Positions 1 to 8,379 of a stretch of 64,000 nt of DNA are shown piece by piece. The position numbers were made by a program, and so were the translations under genes. How positions within the stretch are numbered: position 1 is the stretch's first letter; each line of letters opens with the position of its first letter. The stretch covers positions 1 to 64,000 of the forward strand of contig JOSY01000007.1 in the NCBI GenBank assembly GCA_000746765.1, in the 5' to 3' direction. Source of the DNA: Marine Group I thaumarchaeote SCGC AAA799-D11. Lineage in GTDB: Archaea; Thermoproteota; Nitrososphaeria; Nitrososphaerales; Nitrosopumilaceae. A model generated the notes under the pieces. The model was not told the DNA's origin, made no database searches, and was given only the letters and a program-made list of their open reading frames with translations.

Positions 1-1
1 A

Positions 2-94
2 AGAACTGCAATAAGATATGAAAGAGTAGCAGAGAATTATCTTGGATTCATCAACATTGCGTCATTTTTGATGTATTGTAGGGTTTTGAGATGA
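2..94 (+). mobile_element. C-terminal end of a transposase, cut by the window edge
   Basis: The first bases read in frame for 30 codons to a TGA and end with RYERVAENYLGF followed by a short hydrophobic tail. This resembles the C-terminus of DDE transposases of the IS5-like group, where an R/K-Y-E-x-x-A-x-N-Y motif is common. The rest lies left of the window, so whether the element is intact cannot be told. I see no convincing terminal inverted repeat between this stop and the next gene at 194. The assignment is by motif only. Confidence 0.5.
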
Positions 95-193
95 GTTCGT
101 TATAATTTTGATCTTTTTTGATTATTTCCAGAATTTTTTGTGAATGTGTTTTAGAAGTAGATTTTTATTAAATTTGAAGTCAAAACGATCGAT

Positions 194-1861
194 ATGGGGC
201 TCAATTATTATCAAATTAAGAAGAATATTCTTAGAGCTCGAAAATTAGTTATCAAAGCCACAAATACTGCTGGTTCTGGTCATCCTGGTGGTTCATTTTC
301 AATGGCTGAAATTTTGGGTTGTTTGTTTAACAAACATCTAAAATTTGATCCTAAAAACCCCCAATGGGAAGATAGAGATCGATTAGTGTTATCCAAAGGT
401 CATGCAGCTCCTGGATTGTTTTCAAATATGGCAGTTGCAGGATATTTTCCAGAATCAGAACTTGAAACTTTGAGAAAATTTGGAAGTAAATTACAAGGAC
501 ATCCAGATTTAAAATGTCCTGGAGTTGAGTTTTGTGGTGGTTCGTTAGGTACTGGTTTGTCTTATTCTGTTGGAATTGCACTTGCAGGAAAAATCGATTC
601 TAAAGATTATCATGTTTACACGATTATTGGAGATGGTGAATCTGATGAAGGTCAAGTTTGGGAAGCTGCTATGACTGCAGCAAAATACCAGGTTGATAAT
701 CTTACTGTTTTTCTTGATAGAAACTTTATCCAACAAGATTCATACACTGAAAAAATTATGCCTCTTGACAAAAAATTAGAAAGTGATAATCTTTCTGAGA
801 TGTGGAAAGATGCTTCTAGATGGAAAACTGGTGATAAATGGAGATCATTTGGTTGGAATGTAATTGAAATTGATGGTCATAGAGTTGAACAAATTGATTC
901 TGCTATTAAAAAAGCAAATGCAACTAAAGGCGTTCCAACAATAATTATCTCAAGAACAATCAAAGGAAAGTCTGTTGAGCATATGGAAGATAATCCTGCA
1001 TGGCATGGAAAAGCACCTGACTCTGATGTTGTTCCAATTATCAATATGGAATTAGATTCTCAATTCATGATTGCACCATCAATTATTGCTGGCGATATGA
1101 CAAATCTTGAAAACGAAGTCAAAAGATGTGTTTCTGGAAGATCTGATTATATCCATCTGGATGTTATGGATGGTCAATTTGTTCCAAACAAAACATTTGA
1201 TCATGTTAAAATCAAAGAACTGCGACCACTTACTGTAATTCCGTTTGATTCTCACTTGATGATTAATGAACCTGTAAAACATGTTAGAGATTACATTGAT
1301 GCTGGTAGTGATATTATCACAGTGCATGCAGAAGTAACTGACGAATCTAGTTTTGGAGAAATTCATGATTTATTAAAACAAAATCAAGTTGGTGTTGGTT
1401 TTGCAATAAATCCTGACACTGAATTACCTGAATGGTCTTACAAATTCTTGCCTTCACTTGATCAACTTATTGTAATGTCTGTAGTTCCTGGAAAATCTGG
1501 TCAAAAATACATTGAAGAGACACACGCAAAAATGGCTAGGTTGAATACTATACTAAAAGAGCATAATTTCTCTGGATATATTGAGGCTGATGGCGGTGTT
1601 AATCTTGAAAATATTGGCTCAGTTTTTGCAGATGGTGCTCGTGCATTTGTCGGTGGAGGTGCTATAATTGGACAACAAGATGTGCGTGCTGCAATTAGAG
1701 ATTTCAGAACTGAGGTATTATCTTCTAGAAGGCAACTATTACTTGACAAAGCAAATGAACTAGGTGGAACTGAATTAGTGAATAAATGGATTGGATTGCA
1801 TGTTGTTGGCGAAAAACAAGAACAAATTAAAAAAATTGCACAGGAGAGAGGATATCTTTGA
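194..1861 (+). CDS. Transketolase N-terminal subunit fused to ribulose-phosphate 3-epimerase
   Basis: Residues 1 to about 285 are a thiamine-diphosphate transketolase N half: GSGHPGGS near 28, SKGHAAPG near 68 and the ThDP-binding IGDGESDEGQ near 144. From residue 292 (MIAPSIIAGDM) to about 505 it is a complete ribulose-phosphate 3-epimerase barrel with YIHLDVMDGQFVPN, SHLMI, EADGGVN and GGGAIIG. About 50 C-terminal residues have no assignment. The protein would interconvert ribulose-5-P and xylulose-5-P and form half of the transketolase site. Its stop overlaps the transketolase C gene, so the two are probably co-translated. An internal ATG at 1067 could also start a separate epimerase. Fusion is unusual; the domain calls are firm. 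Confidence 0.9.
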   Translation: MGLNYYQIKKNILRARKLVIKATNTAGSGHPGGSFSMAEILGCLFNKHLKFDPKNPQWEDRDRLVLSKGHAAPGLFSNMAVAGYFPESELETLRKFGSKLQGHPDLKCPGVEFCGGSLGTGLSYSVGIALAGKIDSKDYHVYTIIGDGESDEGQVWEAAMTAAKYQVDNLTVFLDRNFIQQDSYTEKIMPLDKKLESDNLSEMWKDASRWKTGDKWRSFGWNVIEIDGHRVEQIDSAIKKANATKGVPTIIISRTIKGKSVEHMEDNPAWHGKAPDSDVVPIINMELDSQFMIAPSIIAGDMTNLENEVKRCVSGRSDYIHLDVMDGQFVPNKTFDHVKIKELRPLTVIPFDSHLMINEPVKHVRDYIDAGSDIITVHAEVTDESSFGEIHDLLKQNQVGVGFAINPDTELPEWSYKFLPSLDQLIVMSVVPGKSGQKYIEETHAKMARLNTILKEHNFSGYIEADGGVNLENIGSVFADGARAFVGGGAIIGQQDVRAAIRDFRTEVLSSRRQLLLDKANELGGTELVNKWIGLHVVGEKQEQIKKIAQERGYL

Positions 1862-2832
1862 ATGACCCAGTAATGACTGACATGCGTTCAGAATATTCAA
1901 AATCTCTAATTCATCTTGGAAAAGAAAATCCAAATGTTGTTGTATTGGGAGCTGATACTACTGATTCACTAAAAACATCTGGTTTTGGAAAAGAATTTCC
2001 AAATAGATTTTTTAACGTTGGAATTGCAGAAGCCAATCTTGTCACAACTTCTGCAGGATTGGCAGTATCTGGAAAAATACCTTTTGCAAGTACTTATGCT
2101 ATATTTTTGCCTGGGAGAGCAGTTGATCAAATCAGAAATAATGTAGCTTATCCTTCTCCACCTGGTAAAAAAGGTCTTAATGTAAAATTTGTTGTTTCAC
2201 ATGGGGGTCTTTCAGTTGGACCTGATGGTGGCTCACATCAACAAATTGAAGATATTGCAATTATGAGAGTTATCCCAAATTTCCGAGTTTTTATCCCTGC
2301 AGATACAATTGCAGTTTCTAAATTAACATCTTTGATGGCAAATGAATATGGACCATTTTACATGAGAATGGCAAGATCCAAAACTCCTTTAGTTCATTCT
2401 GATTCTCAAAACTTTGAAACTGGAAAAGGAATAACTCTGAGAGATGGTTCTGACTGCACAATTGCTGCATGTGGAATTACTGTTCGAATGGCCTTAGAAG
2501 CAGCTGAAACACTTCAACAAGATGGAATTTCTTGTAGAGTTTTGGATATGTTTTCTATAAAACCCATTGATCATGAAATTTTAGAAAAAGCCGCTAGAGA
2601 AACCGGCTGTATTGTAACTACTGAAGAACATAATATTTTGGGTGGAATGGGTTCTGCAGTTGCTGAGTCTGTTTCTGAATCATATCCTGTGCCTATAAAG
2701 AGAATTGGCGCTCAAGATATGTTTGGTGAGTCTGCTAGAGATAAAGAAATCCCATTACTTTTAGAAAAGCATGGAATAACATCTTTTAATATGGTAAAAC
2801 AAGTCAAAGAAATTAGGAGCAAAAAATTATGA
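1858..2832 (+). CDS. Transketolase C-terminal subunit
   Basis: A 324-aa protein with the pyrimidine-binding domain (FFNVGIAEAN near 51-60, carrying the conserved Glu that activates thiamine diphosphate) and a C-terminal transketolase domain (GCIVTTEEHNILGGMG). It pairs with the N-terminal half encoded just upstream to transfer two-carbon units in the non-oxidative pentose phosphate pathway. The TTG start overlaps the previous stop; an ATG five codons later is an alternative. It overlaps the transaldolase gene by 4 nt (ATGA), which points to one operon. Confidence 0.92.
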   Translation: MNDPVMTDMRSEYSKSLIHLGKENPNVVVLGADTTDSLKTSGFGKEFPNRFFNVGIAEANLVTTSAGLAVSGKIPFASTYAIFLPGRAVDQIRNNVAYPSPPGKKGLNVKFVVSHGGLSVGPDGGSHQQIEDIAIMRVIPNFRVFIPADTIAVSKLTSLMANEYGPFYMRMARSKTPLVHSDSQNFETGKGITLRDGSDCTIAACGITVRMALEAAETLQQDGISCRVLDMFSIKPIDHEILEKAARETGCIVTTEEHNILGGMGSAVAESVSESYPVPIKRIGAQDMFGESARDKEIPLLLEKHGITSFNMVKQVKEIRSKKL

Positions 2833-3497
2833 AAATCTTTCTTGATACTGCCAATTTAGAATCAATAAAAAAATTCAATGATATGGGATTGCTTGATGGA
2901 ATAACTACAAACCCTTCTCTCATGTCAAAAGAAAAAGGTAATCCTAAAGATGCAATGGAAGAGATTACAAAAATTATCAAAGGTGATGTAAGTCTAGAAG
3001 TTGTTAGTACTGAATTTTCTGGAATGGTTGAAGAAGGAAAACGATTACGTGAATATGGAGAAAACGTTGTTGTTAAAGTTCCTATGACTCCTGATGGACT
3101 AAAAGCATGTAAGTCACTTTCTTCAGAAGGCATTCCTGTAAATGTGACGTTAGTTTTTTCTCCAAATCAAGCATTACTTGCTGCAAAATCTGGTGCAAAA
3201 TATGTTAGTCCATTTATTGGAAGATTAGATGACATTGGTCAAGATGGTATGAATTTGATTAAAGACATTAAAGATATTTTTAAAAATTACCCTCACCTAA
3301 AAACTGAAATTCTAGTTGCAAGTGTTCGTCATCCAATGCATGTAGTAGAAGCTGCAAAAATTGGAGCTGATGTGGTAACTTTACCTCCTGGAGTTTTAGA
3401 TAAAATGCTTCAACATCCACTGACAAAAATTGGTCTAGAAAACTTCCTCAAAGATTGGGAAAAAGTAAAATCTGAAAATCCTGATGTTAAAATTTAA
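2829..3497 (+). CDS. tal: Transaldolase (short, TalC/fructose-6-phosphate aldolase-like)
   Basis: At 222 aa it matches the short transaldolase subfamily. Landmarks are FLDTANLESIKK at the N-terminus, TTNPSLMSKE near 26-35, VVVKVPMT near 80-87 (K83 is the expected Schiff-base lysine) and YVSPFIGRLDD. It would move dihydroxyacetone units between sugar phosphates. Third gene of the pentose phosphate operon, overlapping its neighbour by ATGA. Transaldolase versus fructose-6-P aldolase activity cannot be settled from sequence. Confidence 0.9.
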   Translation: MKIFLDTANLESIKKFNDMGLLDGITTNPSLMSKEKGNPKDAMEEITKIIKGDVSLEVVSTEFSGMVEEGKRLREYGENVVVKVPMTPDGLKACKSLSSEGIPVNVTLVFSPNQALLAAKSGAKYVSPFIGRLDDIGQDGMNLIKDIKDIFKNYPHLKTEILVASVRHPMHVVEAAKIGADVVTLPPGVLDKMLQHPLTKIGLENFLKDWEKVKSENPDVKI

Positions 3498-3545
3498 CAT
3501 TTTGTGATATAAAGAATATTGTAAAAATAGAGTTTTGAGGAAAAA

Positions 3546-3818
3546 TTAGGATGAACCCTTATTCTTACTTTTTCTTGAACCTGTTCCTCTACCAGTAATT
3601 CTGGTCATTCCTTCTGTTGATGGTCTAGATTTTGGTTCTGGCATGTCACTAAGTTTTCTTGAACCTGTTCCCCTGCCTGTATGTACCATTCTGTTTCCAG
3701 CAGCTTTTTTCCTTGCTTCTTGAATTTTTCTAAATTCATCACCAGACCATTTTTTGGGATCATCGTCAACTTCAATAGTTCCTGTTCCCCTTCCAGTTCG
3801 TATTTTGATTTTGCCCAT
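3546..3818 (-). CDS. Small basic protein with three GRGTG repeats
   Basis: A 90-aa protein I do not recognise. It carries three copies of a T-GRGTG-S/T element (near residues 8, 47 and 74), each followed by basic or acidic linkers (TIEVDDDPKKW, SRKLSDMPEPK, SRKSKNKG). It has no membrane segment or signal peptide, and is rich in Gly, Arg, Lys and Ser, suggesting a disordered nucleic-acid-binding protein; that is inference. The start MGKIKIRTGRGTG is convincing. The 72-aa ORF over the same bases is a shadow. Confidence 0.7.
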   Translation of the reverse strand: MGKIKIRTGRGTGTIEVDDDPKKWSGDEFRKIQEARKKAAGNRMVHTGRGTGSRKLSDMPEPKSRPSTEGMTRITGRGTGSRKSKNKGSS

Positions 3819-3885
3819 AACATTAGTTAAATTATCTGGTATTTATCTAATCTCCTTTTTTCAATTATCTTTGATTTTGATATCT

Positions 3886-4908
3886 TTAGTTATTGATCCA
3901 GCCTAACTTTTTGAAATATGTAAACATCATAATTGCTGGAATAGCTGATGCAAGAATTACAATTATGAAAGTTGTAAATGGCCCTAAGAACATTGGATTT
4001 TCTTCAATTCCTCCTGGTAAATTTACGTTCATCCCATAAAATGTTCCAATTACTGTTGCTGGAATAGCTAATGTGAATATGATTGTTAAAACTGCAAGTA
4101 CCTTGTTTGTTTTTTCTGTACTTAACACAAAATCTGTATCTTTGTAAATTTCCATTGTTTCTCTTGATTCCTCTAAAGTTTCAATGACCTTGTCAATATG
4201 GTCAATTACGTCATCAAAATACAATGAGAGGTCCTCCTCATCTCTTTCAGAGAATTTCTTTACGTTTTTTGTTATTTCTAAAACAAATTTCTTTAATGGT
4301 GTAGCTATTCTTCTTAATCTGTTAATCTCTCTTCTAAGTAATGCAATACTTCTTGCAACTGGTTTTGTTTCATCAAACACTCTGTCTTCGATTTCATCCA
4401 AATTTGCAATAATTTTTCTTGAAGTATGTAAAAGATCATCTACTAATACATCTATAATTTCGTGAAGTAATAATCCTGAAGATTTTTGTAGTATTCTATT
4501 TTTTCTTTGTTCATCTGAATTTGATATACATGTGTTTACCAAGTCTACAAGTGGTTTAAGATCCCCTTGGTGTACCGTTACTAGGAAATCCTTTCCTACG
4601 AATATGGATAGTTGACTATTTTTTGAAATTCCAACTTTCTGAGTAAGTGGCGGAAAATGAAGAATTACGAAGAAATGATCATCATAACTATCTAATTTTG
4701 GTAGTTCAAATTTTGTCATACAGTCTTCGATGTTTAGTGCATTGAAATTGTATTTTTTAGCTAATTCTTCAACATCACTTCTGTCTGGATTTTGTAGGTC
4801 AATCCATACAAATTTCTCTGCTTGTATGGTCTCAATTTTTTTCTCAATAGAACTCTCTATGGGTTTTCTACCTGAACGTAATCTATTGGAGATGAATCCT
4901 TTTCTCAT
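3886..4908 (-). CDS. corA: CorA-family Mg2+/metal ion channel
   Basis: A 340-aa protein with a long charged, helical cytoplasmic domain followed by two C-terminal membrane helices. The CorA signature YGMN, just after the first helix (TIIFTLAIPATVIGTFYGMNVNLPGG near 290-305), is intact, and the protein ends in a short basic tail. Members form homopentamers in the membrane and import Mg2+ or other divalent cations. ATG start. It is monocistronic between the GRGTG gene and a tRNA region. The exact ion cannot be inferred. Confidence 0.9.
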   Translation of the reverse strand: MRKGFISNRLRSGRKPIESSIEKKIETIQAEKFVWIDLQNPDRSDVEELAKKYNFNALNIEDCMTKFELPKLDSYDDHFFVILHFPPLTQKVGISKNSQLSIFVGKDFLVTVHQGDLKPLVDLVNTCISNSDEQRKNRILQKSSGLLLHEIIDVLVDDLLHTSRKIIANLDEIEDRVFDETKPVARSIALLRREINRLRRIATPLKKFVLEITKNVKKFSERDEEDLSLYFDDVIDHIDKVIETLEESRETMEIYKDTDFVLSTEKTNKVLAVLTIIFTLAIPATVIGTFYGMNVNLPGGIEENPMFLGPFTTFIIVILASAIPAIMMFTYFKKLGWINN

Positions 4909-5013
4909 GTCGAAAAGTACCCTGATACAACAAATTTAAAGCGATCGTTAAGTGCCTACATAAAATCTATAATAATTATGAAATAAAGAACCGTGCTAAA
5001 ATTTTAGGCTCTA

Positions 5014-5094
5014 CTACTTGTATGGAAGTAAGTACATTCCACCGTAATATGTTAGTCCGATTGTAATGGCCATTGCAACCCACCAAAATCTCAT
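5014..5094 (-). CDS. 26-aa membrane microprotein
   Basis: This ORF is too short for the supplied track. It reads MRFWWVAMAITIGLTYYGG and then MYLLPYK before a TAG stop: one predicted hydrophobic helix with an aromatic N-terminus and a short polar end. It is the only open frame in the gap between corA and tRNA-His. The composition is protein-like rather than random AT-rich translation. Function unknown; conservation in related genomes would be decisive. Confidence 0.5.
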   Translation of the reverse strand: MRFWWVAMAITIGLTYYGGMYLLPYK

Positions 5095-5187
5095 AATAGA
5101 AATTTCACATAGTTAATAATAAATCTACAGTCTGATTTTCATAAAAAATCAAAGATTATTACTGGATAATCTCTTTTTCTAATTTGT

Positions 5188-5260
5188 GGCCTTCGTAGTA
5201 CAGTGGTTAGTATAGAGGATTGTGGATCCTCGGACAGGAGTTCGATTCCCCTCGAGGGCC
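5188..5260 (+). tRNA. tRNA-His (GTG)
   Basis: The cloverleaf can be drawn by hand: acceptor GCCTTCG pairs with CGAGGGC, with an encoded G-1 (5188) opposite C73 (5260), the hallmark of tRNA-His. The anticodon stem GAGGA/TCCTC encloses loop TTGTGGA with anticodon GTG. The T arm is AGGAG-TTCGATT-CCCCT, with one A-C mismatch in the stem. No intron and no encoded CCA. Confidence 0.93.
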
Positions 5261-5315
5261 CTCCTTTTATTTTATGAATTTAGATTTTTTCTGTATTGAT
5301 TATGTGGATATAGAA

Positions 5316-5710
5316 CTATAATTTTGTAGGTCCTATGTCCAACAAGGCTGAGATATTTTTTATGTTGATATTCTTGAACATCTCTACTTCATCATCTTTG
5401 TTATCCATACTTATGAAGAGTAAATGTTCTTCATCAATAGGGATGTTATTCTCTTAATCTTCTCATATGATGTGACTGAGTATAGAGGCCTACCTACTTT
5501 ATCTTTAATTTCTGCGCGTGATTTCCATGATTCAATTGTTCGATTCAATTGTTCTTTTGTTTCTTCTAGAGAAAATAACTGTCTAATATCATCACGACGT
5601 TTTTGAAATAATAATTCTCCGTCTAAACTACAAATGGCTGAAAATCTAACATTTTTGTTTGACACCATTAAAACTTCTAAAAAACTCTTGTAATCTTCCA
5701 TTTTTTTCAT
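5316..5710 (-). pseudogene. Frameshifted small thaumarchaeal protein (roadblock-like, DUF6659-type)
   Basis: The ORF track ends this gene at 5411 after SYEKIKRITSLL. In the next frame the sequence continues sensibly from about 5455 as DEEHLLFISMDNKDDE to a stop at 5316-5318. Together they give about 130 aa resembling small thaumarchaeal proteins with the plan IRFA..(D)G.L..., LG..LYS...YEK.KR, LLL.S.D (I recall these as DUF6659; unverified). One missing base near 5455 would rejoin the frames. It may be a real mutation, a sequencing error or frameshifting. Function unknown. Confidence 0.65.
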
Positions 5711-5772
5711 TAGTGTTTACTATTAAAAAATATGATCATGTGTTTTTGAGAATATTTGACCCTAACTCTGAT

Positions 5773-6120
5773 CTAAAATATTCCAAATTTACTTGATTCC
5801 ATTTCTTCTTTTATAGCTAGTTTGAATCTAGGTGACTTGTTCTCTAAATTATTGGTTAACCATGTAAGAAATTTCTTTTCAGTACCTTTACCCTTTAATT
5901 TTTCAAAATCAGGCCCCATCATATCTACTAATTTCTGGATGAGTGATTTATTCACGCTTAACACAAAAAAGTGCCATCCAAATGCAAATTCTGAATCTGT
6001 CATGACAAAATCTTCTTCACTATGAACCATTTCTTCTAATAATGATAACTGTCTAGTTAGTGCTTTACTTGTTTTGTCATAATCTACAGCTGATACATTA
6101 ATGTGCATTCTCCCATCCAT
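5773..6120 (-). CDS. Conserved hypothetical protein
   Basis: About 115 aa, starting at ATG (MDGRMHINVSAVDY); the ORF track begins seven codons earlier at a TTG. It is mostly helical and soluble, with no signal or membrane segment. I do not recognise a family. The phrase FGWHFFVLSVNKSLIQKLVDMMG suggests a compact helical fold. It lies between the frameshifted gene and the methyltransferase on the same strand, with short gaps, so it may share a transcript. Confidence 0.6.
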   Translation of the reverse strand: MDGRMHINVSAVDYDKTSKALTRQLSLLEEMVHSEEDFVMTDSEFAFGWHFFVLSVNKSLIQKLVDMMGPDFEKLKGKGTEKKFLTWLTNNLENKSPRFKLAIKEEMESSKFGIF

Positions 6121-6160
6121 GATTAATTTATGTAAAAACAAAATAAAAGGATTACACGAG

Positions 6161-6922
6161 TTATTCTTTTAACATGGGTTCAAAATCTATGTCAAAATTC
6201 ATTTTCATGAGTTTAATGTATGTCTGAATAGATTCTGGAATCTCATCTCCACAAGCAACTCCTAATTTTTTTGCATTTATCCATATTACTAAGGTCTGGA
6301 TAATTGTTAGAAATCGATCATTTTTGATTTCAGATGATCCAATTGCTTTTGTGTATCTTTCTGCAAATTCCCATGCTGTAACAAAATCTACACATTTTAC
6401 ACCAAATATTGCTAGCAATTGTTCTTGCATGTTTTTTGCTTTTTTGAATGGTACTTTGTTTATGATGTATGGAAAGTTTACTTTATCTGGAATACAATCA
6501 GGTAAAGGTCCCCAAATAGTGATTATTTTTGTATCTGAGTTTAGACCTTCAAATTTTTTCAACATTTGATTTGTAATGTTTTCATCTGTAAACCAAAACA
6601 AAATTACTGTTGCGTCAGAAATATCTGAATCTAAAACATCTTGACATTTTACTTCTGCTTGAATTTGTTTTTCTTTAAGATTTTTTTTGGCATTTTCAAT
6701 TTTTTCACAGTTATTATCTATCCCTGTAGCTTTTTTTACCTGAAATTCTTTTTTTGCAATCTCTATTCCTTTTTCATTACCGCATCCTAAATGATAAAAA
6801 ACATCCTCTTTTCCTAGTTCAACAAATTTGAAAATTTCTCTTAGTGACTTTTCTGGTAATTGTACATCTTCTCCACTCAGTAAATTTTCAGGAAGAGTTT
6901 CTAAATATTCATCAATTTTCAA
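6161..6922 (-). CDS. SAM-dependent methyltransferase-like protein
   Basis: A 253-aa protein with a class I methyltransferase core: FYHLGCGNEKG near 41-51 fits the glycine-rich motif I and ATGIDNNCEKIENAKKNL near 64-81 fits the acidic motif II region. The C-terminal 130 residues are less conserved and may bind the substrate. TTG start. Substrate unknown. Because motif I is short (LGCGNEKG), a non-catalytic or noncanonical role is possible. Confidence 0.7.
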   Translation of the reverse strand: MKIDEYLETLPENLLSGEDVQLPEKSLREIFKFVELGKEDVFYHLGCGNEKGIEIAKKEFQVKKATGIDNNCEKIENAKKNLKEKQIQAEVKCQDVLDSDISDATVILFWFTDENITNQMLKKFEGLNSDTKIITIWGPLPDCIPDKVNFPYIINKVPFKKAKNMQEQLLAIFGVKCVDFVTAWEFAERYTKAIGSSEIKNDRFLTIIQTLVIWINAKKLGVACGDEIPESIQTYIKLMKMNFDIDFEPMLKE

Positions 6923-6947
6923 TAATACTTGTTTTAAAAACGAGAAT

Positions 6948-7217
6948 TTATTCTCTTATGCTTTCTAATTTTGATACTGCTTGCCATAGTTGAGTTCTAA
7001 CATATGAGGGCATATTGGGATCCTGCGTTACATCATCAAGCAGACTAATTGTATTTGCAGCCCTTACTGATAACGAGTATTCGTCATTATTCAAATCCGC
7101 AATCAAATCTGTAATGGATTTTTTGATTGTTTTTGGAGTTGAACTACTTGCAATGATCTGATTTAATGTATCAATTGCTTCTTTCATTGATTCTTTGTTT
7201 TGTGCCTCGTCTGCCAT
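6948..7217 (-). CDS. UPF0147 family protein
   Basis: An 89-aa helical protein that matches the archaeal UPF0147 family: conserved blocks are TPKTIKKSITDLIADLN, SVRAANTISLLDDVTQDPNMPSYVRTQLWQAVSKLE. The family is widespread in archaea, often near translation or transcription genes, with no established function. ATG start. It lies just upstream of the methyltransferase and downstream of the Rieske protein, all on the minus strand. Confidence 0.9.
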   Translation of the reverse strand: MADEAQNKESMKEAIDTLNQIIASSSTPKTIKKSITDLIADLNNDEYSLSVRAANTISLLDDVTQDPNMPSYVRTQLWQAVSKLESIRE

Positions 7218-7252
7218 TTTTCCACCTTTTCTTAAAAATTAGAAGTATATAG

Positions 7253-7561
7253 TTACATCTCTACAAATACGCTATCTGATTCAACAGTAACGTTGTATGA
7301 TGTCAAATCTCTAATTTTTGCTGGGAATTTTACCAGTTTTCCTGTTTTACAATCAAATTCTGCTGCATGCCATCCACATGTGACAACACATCCATCTAAT
7401 TTTCCTTCTGAAAGACTTGCGCCTGAATGTGTACATGAATCATCTGTTGCACAATATTCACCATCAATATTTGCAACTAGTATGTCTCTTCCATCAATAG
7501 ATATTTTGATCATTTTTCCAGGAGGGATATCTGATGTTTTTCCTGCAATAATTTTTCCCAT
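7253..7561 (-). CDS. Rieske-type [2Fe-2S] ferredoxin
   Basis: A 102-aa single-domain Rieske protein. The cluster ligands are visible as CTHSGASLSEGKLDGC..CGWH, that is C-x-H followed about 16 residues later by C-x2-H. It has no membrane anchor, so it is probably a soluble electron carrier like those feeding ring-hydroxylating oxygenases or nitrite reductases. ATG start. No oxygenase partner lies next to it, so its redox partner is unknown. Confidence 0.88.
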   Translation of the reverse strand: MGKIIAGKTSDIPPGKMIKISIDGRDILVANIDGEYCATDDSCTHSGASLSEGKLDGCVVTCGWHAAEFDCKTGKLVKFPAKIRDLTSYNVTVESDSVFVEM

Positions 7562-7602
7562 TGAAGTTTTTATCTGACAATGCTTAATATTTTTTCGTAT
7601 AT

Positions 7603-8379
7603 ATGATTAGAAATGCAAAACTTTCAGATAAACATCAAGTTTTGAAATTTTGTCAAAACACTTTCTCTTGGGGCGATTATGTTGAACATGTTTGGGACTT
7701 TTGGTTAACTGAAGATTTTCTGTTTGTTTATGAAAAAGAATCCCCCATTGGAATTTGTCATGCATTTTTTTCTAAAAACCAAGTTTGGATTGAAGGAATT
7801 AGAGTAGATCCAAATTTTAGAAAACAAAAAATTGCGTCTGATTTAGTAAATCATGTAGAGTCAATAGGAAAAAAAGATAATGTACCTTTTTCATTCATGT
7901 TAATTGATACTGAAAATCACATTTCTCTTTCTATGGCTGAATCATTAGAATATGAAATTTTTCAAACCTGGAATTTTTATTCTCTTGAGCCTGAAAAAAA
8001 CTCAAATTTCAATATTTTTTTTGCAAACTCCTTGGATGAACAAATTTGTACACATTATGTAAAATCTTGGCGATGGCTTCCACTTGATAGTACAATAATC
8101 TCTGAATTCTCTAAACAAAATAAAATAATTCAATCAAAAATTGATGATAAAACTTCTACTGTTATTCTTTCTGATTCTGAACATTTTGAAAAAACTCTAA
8201 TTGTTACATTATTTTCAGGTTCTGAAAAAACAACATTGCAAATTCTATTATTTTTAAAAAATTATGCTATGGAAAATAATTATAATAGAATTCAAATTCT
8301 AACTAAAGAAAAATTGTCAAATTTAGAACTTTTAGAACACAAACTTTCTTTTCATTTGTTAAGAAAAAAATTAGATTGA
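7603..8379 (+). CDS. GNAT family N-acetyltransferase
   Basis: A 258-aa protein whose N-terminal half is a GNAT fold: VWIEGIRVDPNFRKQKIASDLVNHVE near 65-90 gives the beta4 strand and the R-x-x-x-I/G-x-A acetyl-CoA loop (RKQKIA, a diverged Q/RxxGxA). The C-terminal 100 residues look like a second, degenerate GNAT-like half. Substrate unknown. It faces away from the Rieske gene and its 3' end overlaps the FAH gene by 9 nt. Confidence 0.75.
   Translation: MIRNAKLSDKHQVLKFCQNTFSWGDYVEHVWDFWLTEDFLFVYEKESPIGICHAFFSKNQVWIEGIRVDPNFRKQKIASDLVNHVESIGKKDNVPFSFMLIDTENHISLSMAESLEYEIFQTWNFYSLEPEKNSNFNIFFANSLDEQICTHYVKSWRWLPLDSTIISEFSKQNKIIQSKIDDKTSTVILSDSEHFEKTLIVTLFSGSEKTTLQILLFLKNYAMENNYNRIQILTKEKLSNLELLEHKLSFHLLRKKLD

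Noticed and set aside
3605-3823. 72-aa ORF overlapping the GRGTG protein
   Set aside because: Shadow frame of the repeat gene with no independent support.
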